64,000 nucleotides of DNA from JACDCY01 sp964350145 (GTDB taxonomy: Bacteria; Gemmatimonadota; Gemmatimonadetes; Gemmatimonadales; Gemmatimonadaceae), in the NCBI GenBank assembly GCA_964350145.1, contig CAYGJL010000005.1, positions 31,506 through 95,505 of the forward strand. Direction: 5' to 3'. The position numbers and the translations under genes are program-made. Below the pieces are notes generated by a model. It saw nothing but the letters and a program-made list of their open reading frames with translations, was not told the origin of the DNA and searched no databases. Numbering within the stretch: position 1 is the first letter of the stretch; the number at the start of each line of letters is the position of its first letter. Below, piece by piece: positions 51,087 through 59,545 of this stretch.

Positions 51087-52754
51087 CTAACGCCCCTGCT
51101 CGTAGATGATGTCCTCCGGTATCGCGCGGGTCTCCAGCCGGTCGAGGTCGGCGCGCAGCGTGGGGCCGATTGTCCCATACCGCTCGCTGAACCGCCCCAC
51201 TCCCTCGTAGTCTCCGTCGCCCTGCAGCGTCAGAATGAGCCGCGAGAGCGAGTCGGCTCCCTGGCGCATCTTCACCGGGTCCACGCGGTACTTCCCGTCC
51301 GCGCCGCGCGCGAAGGCGCCCATCTCCTGGAGAAAGTTGAACGCCGCGACGTTCGCCCGACCGTGTGCCGACGCCGCCCCGAACCGGATCGAGCGGAACA
51401 GGCTCGCGAGGAACGTGACGTAGTTGTCGTCGAGCGGTGCCGTTCCCAGCTCGCCCTGCGAGTGCAGCTCGCGAATCATGTACAGGCCGAGGATGTCGGC
51501 CTTGCCTTCTTCCAGCGCGGAATATCTCTCCTTCAGCGCCGTGCGCACCGGGCCGCTTCCATTGATGGTGTTCTTGATGCCGAGGCCGTGCGCGACTTCG
51601 TGGAACATCACGTTCGAGAAGAACGCGTCGAAAGTGACGTTACCCAGCTGATCCGGAACTATCAGCTCGCGCGCGATCGGCAGCAGAATCTTGTCGAACT
51701 TCGCGCGCATCGCGTTCTTGAGCTGGAGCCGGCGCGTGCCTTTCCGGAGCTGCACCTCCTCGTCATTTGGCAGGTTGATGGCGATGGTCTTCGATCCATT
51801 GTTCGCGTCGCCCGCGACGTACACCACGTCGTACGCCCCCAGGTCGGAGTCGGATCCCGGCGATTCCTGCTTGTACGCGTCGGGGACGGGAATTCCCCGC
51901 TGCAGCGCGGGCAGCATGGCAGCGTACTTCGAGAGCCTGTCGCTCCACGCCTTGTCCTTCAGCAGCACGTATCCCTCGTGCGCGGCCTTGTAGCCGAACA
52001 GCGCATCCTCGTACGTCTCGATGGGGCCGACGATGATATCGAGCGTATTCGTCTTCATGTCCATCCAGGCGAGATCGCTCCCCTGGTAGTCGTCATTGAG
52101 CAGCGCGTCGGCACGCGCCGCGAGGTACCGGCGGAGCCCCGCGTCTTCGGCGAGGGCCGCGGCCTCGCGCAGCTTCTGGGCGGCGAGCTGGTGCTGCGCG
52201 GCGAACACGTGATGGTACGGGATCGCGACCAGGCGACCCTGTGCGTCCCGCCGGACAATCGTATACAGGCTCTTGAGCGAATCGGCGCGCGGGCCGCCCG
52301 CGGCGACCGCAGTCTCGAACTCCGCCTTGGTCATGTCGCGTGGATATAGGTTCGCGCCATCCGGTTTCTGCCCGACGCCGACGATGAACGGCGCGTTGTC
52401 GTCGAGGCGGTCCCATGGGCCGACGTTGATCTCCACAAACCGGCGCGCGAGCGGATCGGTTATCGAGCTGAGCAGCGAAGCGCGGTTGCCGTACGACTGC
52501 AGCCAGAAGACGTCGTGCATGACGCGCGCTGCGTCTACTAGCAGCGGCAGCATGCGCCGCTCGCTGGCGCTCAGACCGGACGTGTCGGGGGCCAGCGTGA
52601 CCGGCGTGTACTTCGCCAGCCGCTCGGCGACCGTTGGCGAGACGGAGTTCGATACAGTGCCCGTCCCGGGGTCGAAGACAACCGTACTCCGTGGATGGGT
52701 AGCGCAACCTGTGAGAATGCCGGCAACCATTGCGACCGAGGCAAAGTGTCTCAT
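51087..52754 (-). CDS. M49-family (dipeptidyl-peptidase III-like) metallopeptidase, lipoprotein
   Basis: This 555-residue protein starts at the ATG at 52752-52754. It has the lipobox LTGC at about residue 17. The zinc motif is FHEVAHGLG, with the distal EEGKAD motif about 30 residues on, as in DPP III. The pentapeptide HExxH replaces the HExxGH of classical DPP III, as reported for Caldithrix. DPP III-type enzymes release dipeptides from peptide N-termini. The location here would be the envelope. Confidence 0.85.
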   Translation of the reverse strand: MRHFASVAMVAGILTGCATHPRSTVVFDPGTGTVSNSVSPTVAERLAKYTPVTLAPDTSGLSASERRMLPLLVDAARVMHDVFWLQSYGNRASLLSSITDPLARRFVEINVGPWDRLDDNAPFIVGVGQKPDGANLYPRDMTKAEFETAVAAGGPRADSLKSLYTIVRRDAQGRLVAIPYHHVFAAQHQLAAQKLREAAALAEDAGLRRYLAARADALLNDDYQGSDLAWMDMKTNTLDIIVGPIETYEDALFGYKAAHEGYVLLKDKAWSDRLSKYAAMLPALQRGIPVPDAYKQESPGSDSDLGAYDVVYVAGDANNGSKTIAINLPNDEEVQLRKGTRRLQLKNAMRAKFDKILLPIARELIVPDQLGNVTFDAFFSNVMFHEVAHGLGIKNTINGSGPVRTALKERYSALEEGKADILGLYMIRELHSQGELGTAPLDDNYVTFLASLFRSIRFGAASAHGRANVAAFNFLQEMGAFARGADGKYRVDPVKMRQGADSLSRLILTLQGDGDYEGVGRFSERYGTIGPTLRADLDRLETRAIPEDIIYEQGR

Positions 52755-52784
52755 TCCATCACTCCGTGGGCGAGGACAACAGCT

Positions 52785-52955
52785 AACTGCCACATAGAAC
52801 AGCCAAGCTGCGAGCTGCCAGCTGGAAGCTGCCAGCGACGAGCTGGGACATGAAAGTAAACCTGACTGACACTTCGAAGCTCAATGAGCCCTACTAGCTC
52901 GTAGCCGGCAGCTACAAGCTGGCAGCTCGCAGCTTGGCTTTTCTATGTGGTAGTT
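52785..52955. repeat. Foldback element A3 (heptad AGCTNNN family)
   Basis: The left arm carries six exact heptads from 52806: AGCTGCG, AGCTGCC, AGCTGGA, AGCTGCC, AGCGACG, AGCTGGG. It is preceded by AACTGCCACATAGAA, which pairs with TTTCTATGTGGTAGTT at the other end. About 55 bp lie between the arms. The right end overlaps the TAA stop of the M16 gene (52954-52956). Confidence 0.9.
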
Positions 52956-54267
52956 AGAAGCGGAGCAGCAATCCCCGGTCCACCTTGGTGCTGTCGCCGA
53001 CGTACGCGAACCGGATGTTCTTCATGTACTTCTGCGCGGCCGCGCGCACGTCCTGCGGCGTCACGTCGCGCAGCTCGTCCACGAACCGCTCCGCGACCTT
53101 GTAGTCTCCGCGGAAAAGCTCCGCGCGCGCCAGGAAATCGGCCTGGGCCGCGTTGGTCTCGTTGTCGAGCAGATACTCCGTCACGAATTGCGCGGACAGG
53201 CGCTTGAGCCCCTCCGCGTCGATTAGGTCCCGCTGTAGCTCCGTGACGTGCTGCCGCATGAGCCCCAGCGTAACATCCGGCGACGTCGTGGTGACATACA
53301 GCCCGCCGAGCACGGCCGCGTTCTCCACGAAGGGCGCGTGCACGTCGTACGTGAGGTTCCGGCGCGTGCGGATGTCCGCGAACATCCGGCCCGTCAGCAC
53401 CGACGTGGCAATGCGCAGGGTCTGTAGCTCGCGCTCGTTCGCCACGGGTCCGGCGTAGTAGCCGATGACGTAATTCGTCGGCAGCGGTCGCTGCTCGAAC
53501 ACCACCGCGGCCGCGCCCCGCGCGGCCGGAGGCGGCAGCGTCCACCGGTAGCCCCCGCCGGGAAGCTGCGCGAGCGAGCCGCGAATGAGCGACTCGAGCT
53601 TGGCGCGCTCGACGTCTCCCACCACTACGAGCAGCATCCGCGATTTCATGATCTGGCCGCGCTGGTAATCGCGCAACACACTGCTCGTGAGCTGCGAGAT
53701 GGAGCCGCGGGTTCCGCTGACCGGGACCGCATACGGGTGGCCCGCGAAGGCGATGCTGTCGGCCAGGTACCGCGCGAGCCCATCCGGATCGTCCCTGCGC
53801 TGGCTGATCGCTGACAGGAACTGGCCGCGCACGAGGTCTACCTCGGCGGGCTGCAGCAGCGGATGCATCAGCCGGTCGGAAAAGATGGCCCAGGTGGAAT
53901 CGAAAGTCTCCGTCGTGGAGCGAATGCCGAACATGGTCCAGTCCTTCTCTGAGTCGAGCACAATCCCTGTGCCGAGCCGCGACATTTTGCGCCGCAGAAT
54001 GTCTCTGGGATAGCTCCGTGTTCCGTGCTCCGAGGACTCGAGCAGCATCAACTCGACGCCCGCGTTCTGCGCGGTCAGCTGCCGGGCGCCGCCGAGGAGA
54101 TACAGGTTAGCGGCAACGATGTTGTTGTCGGTCTCGCGCAGGATGACGCGGATGCCTTCGACGTCGAACGCGATGGTATTGTCGTCGTCGGGCGGCGGCG
54201 CCGGCCGCGCGGCGAGAGTTACCGCGCCCAGCACCATGATTGCTAAAACGCGCGCGCGGGCGATCAT
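52954..54267 (-). CDS. M16-family protein, non-catalytic partner
   Basis: This 437-residue protein has a signal peptide (about 1-20). The M16 fold is clear from the overall order, for example RGQFLSAISQRRDDPDGLARYLAD and YYAGPVANERELQTLRIATSVL. However, the HxxEH zinc motif is missing; the matching helix reads ELMLLESSEHGTRS. It starts in the stop of the neighbouring active M16 gene (ATGA), so the two probably form a heterodimer, as known for bacterial M16B pairs. Confidence 0.9.
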   Translation of the reverse strand: MIARARVLAIMVLGAVTLAARPAPPPDDDNTIAFDVEGIRVILRETDNNIVAANLYLLGGARQLTAQNAGVELMLLESSEHGTRSYPRDILRRKMSRLGTGIVLDSEKDWTMFGIRSTTETFDSTWAIFSDRLMHPLLQPAEVDLVRGQFLSAISQRRDDPDGLARYLADSIAFAGHPYAVPVSGTRGSISQLTSSVLRDYQRGQIMKSRMLLVVVGDVERAKLESLIRGSLAQLPGGGYRWTLPPPAARGAAAVVFEQRPLPTNYVIGYYAGPVANERELQTLRIATSVLTGRMFADIRTRRNLTYDVHAPFVENAAVLGGLYVTTTSPDVTLGLMRQHVTELQRDLIDAEGLKRLSAQFVTEYLLDNETNAAQADFLARAELFRGDYKVAERFVDELRDVTPQDVRAAAQKYMKNIRFAYVGDSTKVDRGLLLRF

Positions 54268-55664
54268 CGGCCACCTCCGATCAGCTCGGCGGTCGTCAGG
54301 TTGAGCGAGCGGCGCGCTTCGGGATGGATCAACACGCCGGTTATCCGGGGCTTCCCTACTATGTACTTGGCGGCGTATCCCGTGAGATCGGACAGTGTCT
54401 GCGCCGCCATGTTGTCTACGTAACCCATGTAGTACTCCAGGCTGGCGACGCTCCACCAGAAGCCAAGTGTGTGCGCGAAGCCCGACGAGCGCTCGCGATC
54501 GAAGGCTGACGAGACGGCGCGCTGTGCCTTGGTCGCGGCGATCTCCTCGGGGTCGAAGTAGGACGCGGTCGCGAACTTCGGGATCTCCGCGTTCAGCGCC
54601 GCGAGCGCCTGCCGCAAGCGCTGCGGTGAAGTCTGCCCGCTGATGGTGATCGGCCCGACGTTATCGAGCGTGTAGTAGTTCACCACGATCCCGTCCCACA
54701 GGCCGCTGTCCACCAGCCGCTGCTGCAGCCGCGAATTGGGATCGTTGAGCACGTCGGAGAAGACGTCGGCCGCGTACGTCGCGTCCGGATCAGCACCGAC
54801 GCTCGGCCCCTGCCACTGGAGAAACACCGTCACCGCACCGACGCCAGCTTCGTGAATGACCGCGTCGTTGCCGGTGAGCGGCGGAATCGCCGGGATCGGA
54901 TCCTGGACGAACGGGTCTTGGCCGCGCGGCATATCGCCGAGCTCGCGCTCCGCGACAGCGAAGGCCGCCGCTGGATCCACGTCACCAGTGAGAATCAGCA
55001 CCGAGTTGTTCGGCACGTAGTACTTCCGCTGAATCGCGCGCATCTGGGCCGGCGTGGTGTTGGCGATCACCTCCCGATCGCCAATCGTGTTCTTCCTGAC
55101 CGCGTTCGCGGGATAGAGCTTCTCGTCCAGCGCCTGGGTCAGCGCGAAGAACGGGTTCGACTCGTTCCGGTCGTACTCGCCGAGGACGACCTGCCGCTCG
55201 CGCTCCAGCTCGTCCTGGCGGAAGAGGGGCTCCCGAAAAGACGCCGCGAGCAGCCGGACCGCGTCGGCGAGCCGGTCGGACGTCACCGTCATGTAGTAAT
55301 TGACGTTCTCCTCGCGGGTCGAGCCGTTGAACACCGCCCCCATGTCGGCTGCGCGCTCGACGAACTCGTCGGAGCCGGGGTAGCGGCGGCTGGCGCGGAA
55401 GAACATGTGCTCGTACATGTGCGCGAGCCCGGCAGTCTCCGGCGTCTGCGTGAACGAGCCGTTCCTCACGTTTATCTCGACCGTCACGAGGGGAACGCCG
55501 TGGTTCTCGACTACTATGACCTCGAGCCCGTTCGCGAGCACGCGGCGGTGTATGATTTTCTCGAGGTCGGAGCGCTGCGCGGCGGCCGCCGGAGGCAGCG
55601 CCGCGAAGGCGAGGGCGATGCACAGAGTGGCGCGCCACCTCGTCAATCCTTTTCTTAATGCCAT
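54264..55664 (-). CDS. M16-family zinc peptidase, catalytic subunit
   Basis: This 466-residue protein has a signal peptide ending AAAAQ (about residue 30) and the inverted zinc motif H82-M-Y-E85-H86. The third-ligand region is in VVLGEYDRNES. By family it is a periplasmic endopeptidase for small peptides. Its start codon overlaps that of murB on the other strand (CATG at 55662-55665). Confidence 0.93.
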   Translation of the reverse strand: MALRKGLTRWRATLCIALAFAALPPAAAAQRSDLEKIIHRRVLANGLEVIVVENHGVPLVTVEINVRNGSFTQTPETAGLAHMYEHMFFRASRRYPGSDEFVERAADMGAVFNGSTREENVNYYMTVTSDRLADAVRLLAASFREPLFRQDELERERQVVLGEYDRNESNPFFALTQALDEKLYPANAVRKNTIGDREVIANTTPAQMRAIQRKYYVPNNSVLILTGDVDPAAAFAVAERELGDMPRGQDPFVQDPIPAIPPLTGNDAVIHEAGVGAVTVFLQWQGPSVGADPDATYAADVFSDVLNDPNSRLQQRLVDSGLWDGIVVNYYTLDNVGPITISGQTSPQRLRQALAALNAEIPKFATASYFDPEEIAATKAQRAVSSAFDRERSSGFAHTLGFWWSVASLEYYMGYVDNMAAQTLSDLTGYAAKYIVGKPRITGVLIHPEARRSLNLTTAELIGGGR

Positions 55665-56622
55665 GTCCTTACCGGATACCAGGGTTGCGGAAGATTCCTA
55701 CGCGGAGCTCGCGCGCACGCTCGACGGCACGCGCCTTCGGCGCGACGAGCCGCTAGCTCCATACACCACGTTCAAAATAGGAGGTCCGGCGGACCTCTAT
55801 TACGAAGCGGATTCCGCCGACGATCTCGCATCCGCGGTCATCGCGGCCCGCCACGCGCGAATCCCCTGGTTCGTCCTCGGGCTCGGCGCCAACATCCTGA
55901 TCGGCGACAGGGGATTCCGCGGACTCGTCATCCGGAACGTCGCGAAGCACTTCAAGTTCTCCGACGACGGAAAACTATGGGTGGAGAGCGGCGCCGTCAT
56001 GGCGGACATCATCCCCCAGGCCGTGGAGCGGGGCTGGTCGGGGCTGGAGCACTACGTGGGCATCCCGAGCACCGTGGGCGGCGCCGTCTGGCAGAACCTG
56101 CACTTTCTCTCGCCGGCGCCCGAGCGGGAGCGGACGATGTTCATCGCCGAGGTGTTCGAGCGGTGCGAGTTGCTCACCGAGGCCGACGAGCGCAAGGTCG
56201 TGGACCGTGGCCACATGCAGTTCGGCTACGACACGTGCATCCTGCACTTCACCAGGGACATCGTGACCTGGGCCGAGTTCCAGCTCGAGCAGGGAGACAC
56301 CGCGGTGATGCACCGGATCCTCCAGGAGAACCTGAGCTGGCGCGGCTCACGGCACCCGTGGCTGGAGTTTCATCCGAGCGCGGGCTCCATCTTCAAGAAG
56401 ATCGAGGGCGTGGGCGCGGGACGGCTCGTGGACCAGTGTGGGCTTAAGGGATATCGTCACGGCGACGCGCAGATCTCGCACATCCACGCCAACATCATGG
56501 TCAATCTCGGGCACGCGACGGCGAAGGATGTGCGCGAGCTGATTTCAATCGCGCTGAACGCCGTAGAAGAGAAGTTCGGGCATCATCTCGAGCCGGAAAT
56601 TGGCTTCATCGGAGAGTTTTGA
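55663..56622 (+). CDS. murB: UDP-N-acetylenolpyruvoylglucosamine reductase
   Basis: This 319-residue flavoenzyme reduces UDP-GlcNAc-enolpyruvate to UDP-MurNAc in cell-wall synthesis. It has TTFKIGGPADLYYE and LGLGANILIGD in the FAD domain, the proton-donor Ser242 in PSAGSIFKK, and Glu311 in LEPEIGFIG. No alternative start is evident; the ATG shares two bases with the divergent M16 start. Its TGA leads directly into half-element A4. Confidence 0.95.
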   Translation: MSLPDTRVAEDSYAELARTLDGTRLRRDEPLAPYTTFKIGGPADLYYEADSADDLASAVIAARHARIPWFVLGLGANILIGDRGFRGLVIRNVAKHFKFSDDGKLWVESGAVMADIIPQAVERGWSGLEHYVGIPSTVGGAVWQNLHFLSPAPERERTMFIAEVFERCELLTEADERKVVDRGHMQFGYDTCILHFTRDIVTWAEFQLEQGDTAVMHRILQENLSWRGSRHPWLEFHPSAGSIFKKIEGVGAGRLVDQCGLKGYRHGDAQISHIHANIMVNLGHATAKDVRELISIALNAVEEKFGHHLEPEIGFIGEF

Positions 56623-56623
56623 A

Positions 56624-56680
56624 GGAGAAGCGCTGCGAGCTGCCAGCGTGGAGCTGCCAGCTTACAGCTGACTGCGGAAA
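56624..56680. repeat. Half foldback element A4 (AGCTNNN heptads)
   Basis: From 56638 the units are AGCTGCC, AGCGTGG, AGCTGCC, AGCTTAC, AGCTGAC, preceded by GGAGAAGCGCTGCG as in A2. The inverted arm is absent; the region ends at the 3' end of the ArsC-like gene. Confidence 0.75.
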
Positions 56681-56689
56681 CACGGGACT

Positions 56690-57043
56690 TCAGCGATCAG
56701 ATTCGATCCAGCTCTGCCACTCACGCTCCGCGAGTCCCACAGTTAGACGACTCTGCCAGCGAACCAGCGGAATCGTCAGCAGCAGTGGCTCCAGGCACAG
56801 CTTGTCGAGCCAGCTCTCGTCGCCCATACGCGCGGCGCCGAGCCCCAAATCGGCGTACCGCTTTGAATTGCGGTCGATCAGCGGCGTCACGCCGAACTTC
56901 TGCGCGAAGCGCTTGAGCTCGCCGGGCGACGCGGCGCGCTCATTCAGATCCACGAAGTGGGTCTTGATCCGCCGCTCCGCGAAGAAGCGCAGCGCTTTGC
57001 GCGTGTCGGAGCTTTTCTTTACACCGAAGATCTGTACTTCCAT
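56690..57043 (-). CDS. ArsC/Spx-fold protein without the redox cysteine
   Basis: This 117-residue protein starts at 57041-57043, overlapping the amidase stop by one base (TGATG). The thioredoxin-like start VQIFGVKKSSDTRKAL matches ArsC/YffB/Spx proteins, with THFVDLNERAASPGELKRF next. In those proteins the first motif has Cys (NCDTC or KCxTC); here the positions are Ser and Asp, so arsenate reduction by the usual mechanism is unlikely. It may bind RNA polymerase or a partner as Spx does. Confidence 0.82.
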   Translation of the reverse strand: MEVQIFGVKKSSDTRKALRFFAERRIKTHFVDLNERAASPGELKRFAQKFGVTPLIDRNSKRYADLGLGAARMGDESWLDKLCLEPLLLTIPLVRWQSRLTVGLAEREWQSWIESDR

Positions 57044-57660
57044 CACCGCCCGGCGCGGATGAGGTCTCGGTACCGCGGTAACTCGGCGTAGAGATTCGCG
57101 CCGGGACATTCCGTCTGTGCGTAGTCACGGTGCGATGCGAGCCGGTCCACGGGAATCCGAAAGCTGCGAGCGAGCGCAGGAATGATCGCATCGAGCGTCC
57201 GGCGCTGCGCGGTCGTCAGTGTGTCCTTCTGGAAATTCCCCTCCACGACGACGAGCAGATGACCGGCCGGATCGTACTCGGTGTTCGTGTCGCCGGCGTA
57301 GCGCCAATCGCGGCCTTCTCCGACCACGCCGTCGATGCCTACATAGAAGTGGTACGGCACGTCCGGCCACGCGGGCTTCAGGCGGCCGCTCGCGAGCGAG
57401 TCGTCCCGCTGCGAGAAGAGCTGCAGCCCGCGCAGCTTGTCCGCCACCGTTCGGTTGAAGTTCTGATTCGTGCCGGTGTGGTGAATCGTAAGGCGGCTCA
57501 GTGTGTGCGCACGCATCGGCAGCACCGGTGGCTTCGCGCCCCACTCGGCTCGTGACACGAATTGGACGCCAGCTGGAACAAGCTGATCCGCTGGGCGCGT
57601 CCCGCCGCACGCACCCAGCGCCAGCGCGACAACCGCCGTGACAACCGTTCGAAGTCGCAT
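57043..57660 (-). CDS. N-acetylmuramoyl-L-alanine amidase (PGRP type), lipoprotein
   Basis: This 205-residue protein has a lipobox ending GAC (about residue 18). The amidase_2 domain has SRLTIHHTGT (His60/61), PYHFYV, ASHRDYAQTECPG (His177 and Cys185, eight apart as in T7 lysozyme). It cleaves the bond between MurNAc and the peptide stem in the envelope. It is one base from the DUF885 stop and coupled to the ArsC-like gene. Confidence 0.93.
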   Translation of the reverse strand: MRLRTVVTAVVALALGACGGTRPADQLVPAGVQFVSRAEWGAKPPVLPMRAHTLSRLTIHHTGTNQNFNRTVADKLRGLQLFSQRDDSLASGRLKPAWPDVPYHFYVGIDGVVGEGRDWRYAGDTNTEYDPAGHLLVVVEGNFQKDTLTTAQRRTLDAIIPALARSFRIPVDRLASHRDYAQTECPGANLYAELPRYRDLIRAGR

Positions 57661-57661
57661 G

Positions 57662-59545
57662 TTACCGTTCCCCAAAAGGAACCGGCGCCGGCAAGGTCTC
57701 CGCGAACCGCCAGGGTTGGGGACCGTCCCGCGTCAGTGGAACGCCCGCGAGTCGCGCGCGCACCATCGCGATCGGCATCGGTCCGCCCTGTAGCACGGCG
57801 TCGTGGAACTGACGCTCAGTCATCTTGCCGGAATCCACCAGCTCGGCGTGCAGCGCCCTCAGCTGCAGCCCGCCTATCATGTACGCGATCTGGTACAGCG
57901 GCGAGTATTGGCCGCTGAACGAGCGCCGCACCTCGCCCTCCGCGTTCGCCCTTTCGAACGCGACCGTGTCCACCAGAAACTGAATCGCCTGCTCCGGCGT
58001 AAGCTGTCCGAGGTGAAATCGCAGCGAGAACATGATTCGCGCGCTGCGGTGCATCCGCCAGAACAAGGCGCCAACGCGGTCCTCCGGCTTCTCGTGGAAG
58101 CCGTGGTCCCAGAGAAACATCTCCCAGTACAGCGCCTGACCTTCGTTCCAGAACGGCGTGCCGAACAGGCGGCGGTGCGGGTTGTAGCGTGCGGCCATGA
58201 ATCCCTGAAGGTGGTGACCGGGATTCAACTCGTGGAACACGACCGCGCGGGAAAAATGCGGGTTGTTGCCGCGCAAGCTCATCATCTTCTCTTCCGCGGT
58301 CATCGCGTCGGTCGGATACGACACGATGATCGACTCACCGCCGAGGAAGAACGGCGCGACACGCTGCCGCTCGGGGCTCATCATCTCCATCCGCCAGTCT
58401 TCCCTCGCCAGCGGCGGGATAGTCACCCAGTCGTGCCGGTCGAAGAACGCTTCCGCTTCGCGCGCAAGATCGCGGATCAGATCCGGCTGCCGGCCGGGCT
58501 CCACGTAGCTGTTCTTCACCTTCTCGATTGCGCTCTTCCAGTCGTCGCCGAAGCCCATCTCGCGGGAGGCTTTCTTCATCTCGCTCAGACTGAACGCGTA
58601 CTCGCGCTCGGCGATGGCGATCAGCTCCTGGGGCGTGTACGGAATCATCTCGTGCTCCAGGTCCTCGCGCAGGCCCTGCGCGCCGATCGGATCCCCGATG
58701 ATGGGGCCGTCGTTGGCGTTGGCGGCCTCGGCGGCACGCGCCGCCGGCGAGCTGGGGGCCGGCTGCGGCTTGAATCCTACGACGCGCTCCCGCAGCGTCC
58801 GCGCGTAGCGCTTGAGGGATTCGTCCAGCCGCTTGTACGGATCCTTCACCCACCAGGTGAAGAGCGGATCGTACCCGTCGTAGTACTCGTACCAGTTCTG
58901 CACCACCCGGCTGATCTGGTCGATGTTTTCCGCGGCGCGGTTCGCGACGGTCTTGGACACGGCGGGAGCCGGCACGCGCGCTCTGGTCGGAGCCGCCGCG
59001 GACGTGTCGCCGCGCGAAGTTGGTGTCTCGAAGCGCGCGCGCAGGCTGTCGATCTGGCGTGCGACTTCGGCGAGCGCGGTCGCGGCCGCCCTCGCATCCG
59101 GAGTGGTGAGATTCCGCCTCGCGTCCTGCAGCGCGAGTAGCCGGTCGGCGAAGGGAAGCAGCGCCGATGTCTCGACGCGCTGCGTGCCCTGCCGCTCGAG
59201 CAGATCGAGCTGATGCTCGATGTAGTTGGCGAGCAGGACATAATCAGCCTTCCCTTCCTGACTCAAGCGCGCGAACTCGACGCGGCGTAGCTCGTCGTTC
59301 CAAGCCGAGTAGAACTCGTGCATCCTGCGGCGCTGGTCCGGCGACGCGGTTGCGTCGTATCGCCGCCTGATGGACGTGAGGTCGGTGCTGAACCGGTCCA
59401 CCACGGGAGCAAGCTCGCTGCCCGCGCGCGCGACCAGCGCGGAGAGATCCGGGACCGCGGCGCCCGCCGTCGTCGTCTGCGCGGCGATATCGGCGGCGCA
59501 AAAAACCAGCGCGCCGAGCAGAATATTGACACTTCGTCGAGTCAT
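57662..59545 (-). CDS. DUF885 family exported metallopeptidase-like protein
   Basis: This 627-residue protein has a signal peptide ending IAAQ (about residue 22). The zinc site is VVFHELNPGHHLQ, with NEGQALYWE further on, the DUF885 pattern. The DUF885 family is not classically characterised; peptidase activity is inferred from the motif. The start overlaps the DoxX-like stop (TGATG). It lies with an amidase in an envelope-related operon. Confidence 0.87.
   Translation of the reverse strand: MTRRSVNILLGALVFCAADIAAQTTTAGAAVPDLSALVARAGSELAPVVDRFSTDLTSIRRRYDATASPDQRRRMHEFYSAWNDELRRVEFARLSQEGKADYVLLANYIEHQLDLLERQGTQRVETSALLPFADRLLALQDARRNLTTPDARAAATALAEVARQIDSLRARFETPTSRGDTSAAAPTRARVPAPAVSKTVANRAAENIDQISRVVQNWYEYYDGYDPLFTWWVKDPYKRLDESLKRYARTLRERVVGFKPQPAPSSPAARAAEAANANDGPIIGDPIGAQGLREDLEHEMIPYTPQELIAIAEREYAFSLSEMKKASREMGFGDDWKSAIEKVKNSYVEPGRQPDLIRDLAREAEAFFDRHDWVTIPPLAREDWRMEMMSPERQRVAPFFLGGESIIVSYPTDAMTAEEKMMSLRGNNPHFSRAVVFHELNPGHHLQGFMAARYNPHRRLFGTPFWNEGQALYWEMFLWDHGFHEKPEDRVGALFWRMHRSARIMFSLRFHLGQLTPEQAIQFLVDTVAFERANAEGEVRRSFSGQYSPLYQIAYMIGGLQLRALHAELVDSGKMTERQFHDAVLQGGPMPIAMVRARLAGVPLTRDGPQPWRFAETLPAPVPFGER

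Noticed and set aside
52755..52793. Longer start of the M49 gene at 52793
   Set aside because: The extension lies in foldback A3 and breaks the signal peptide; the ATG at 52754 gives a clean lipoprotein signal.
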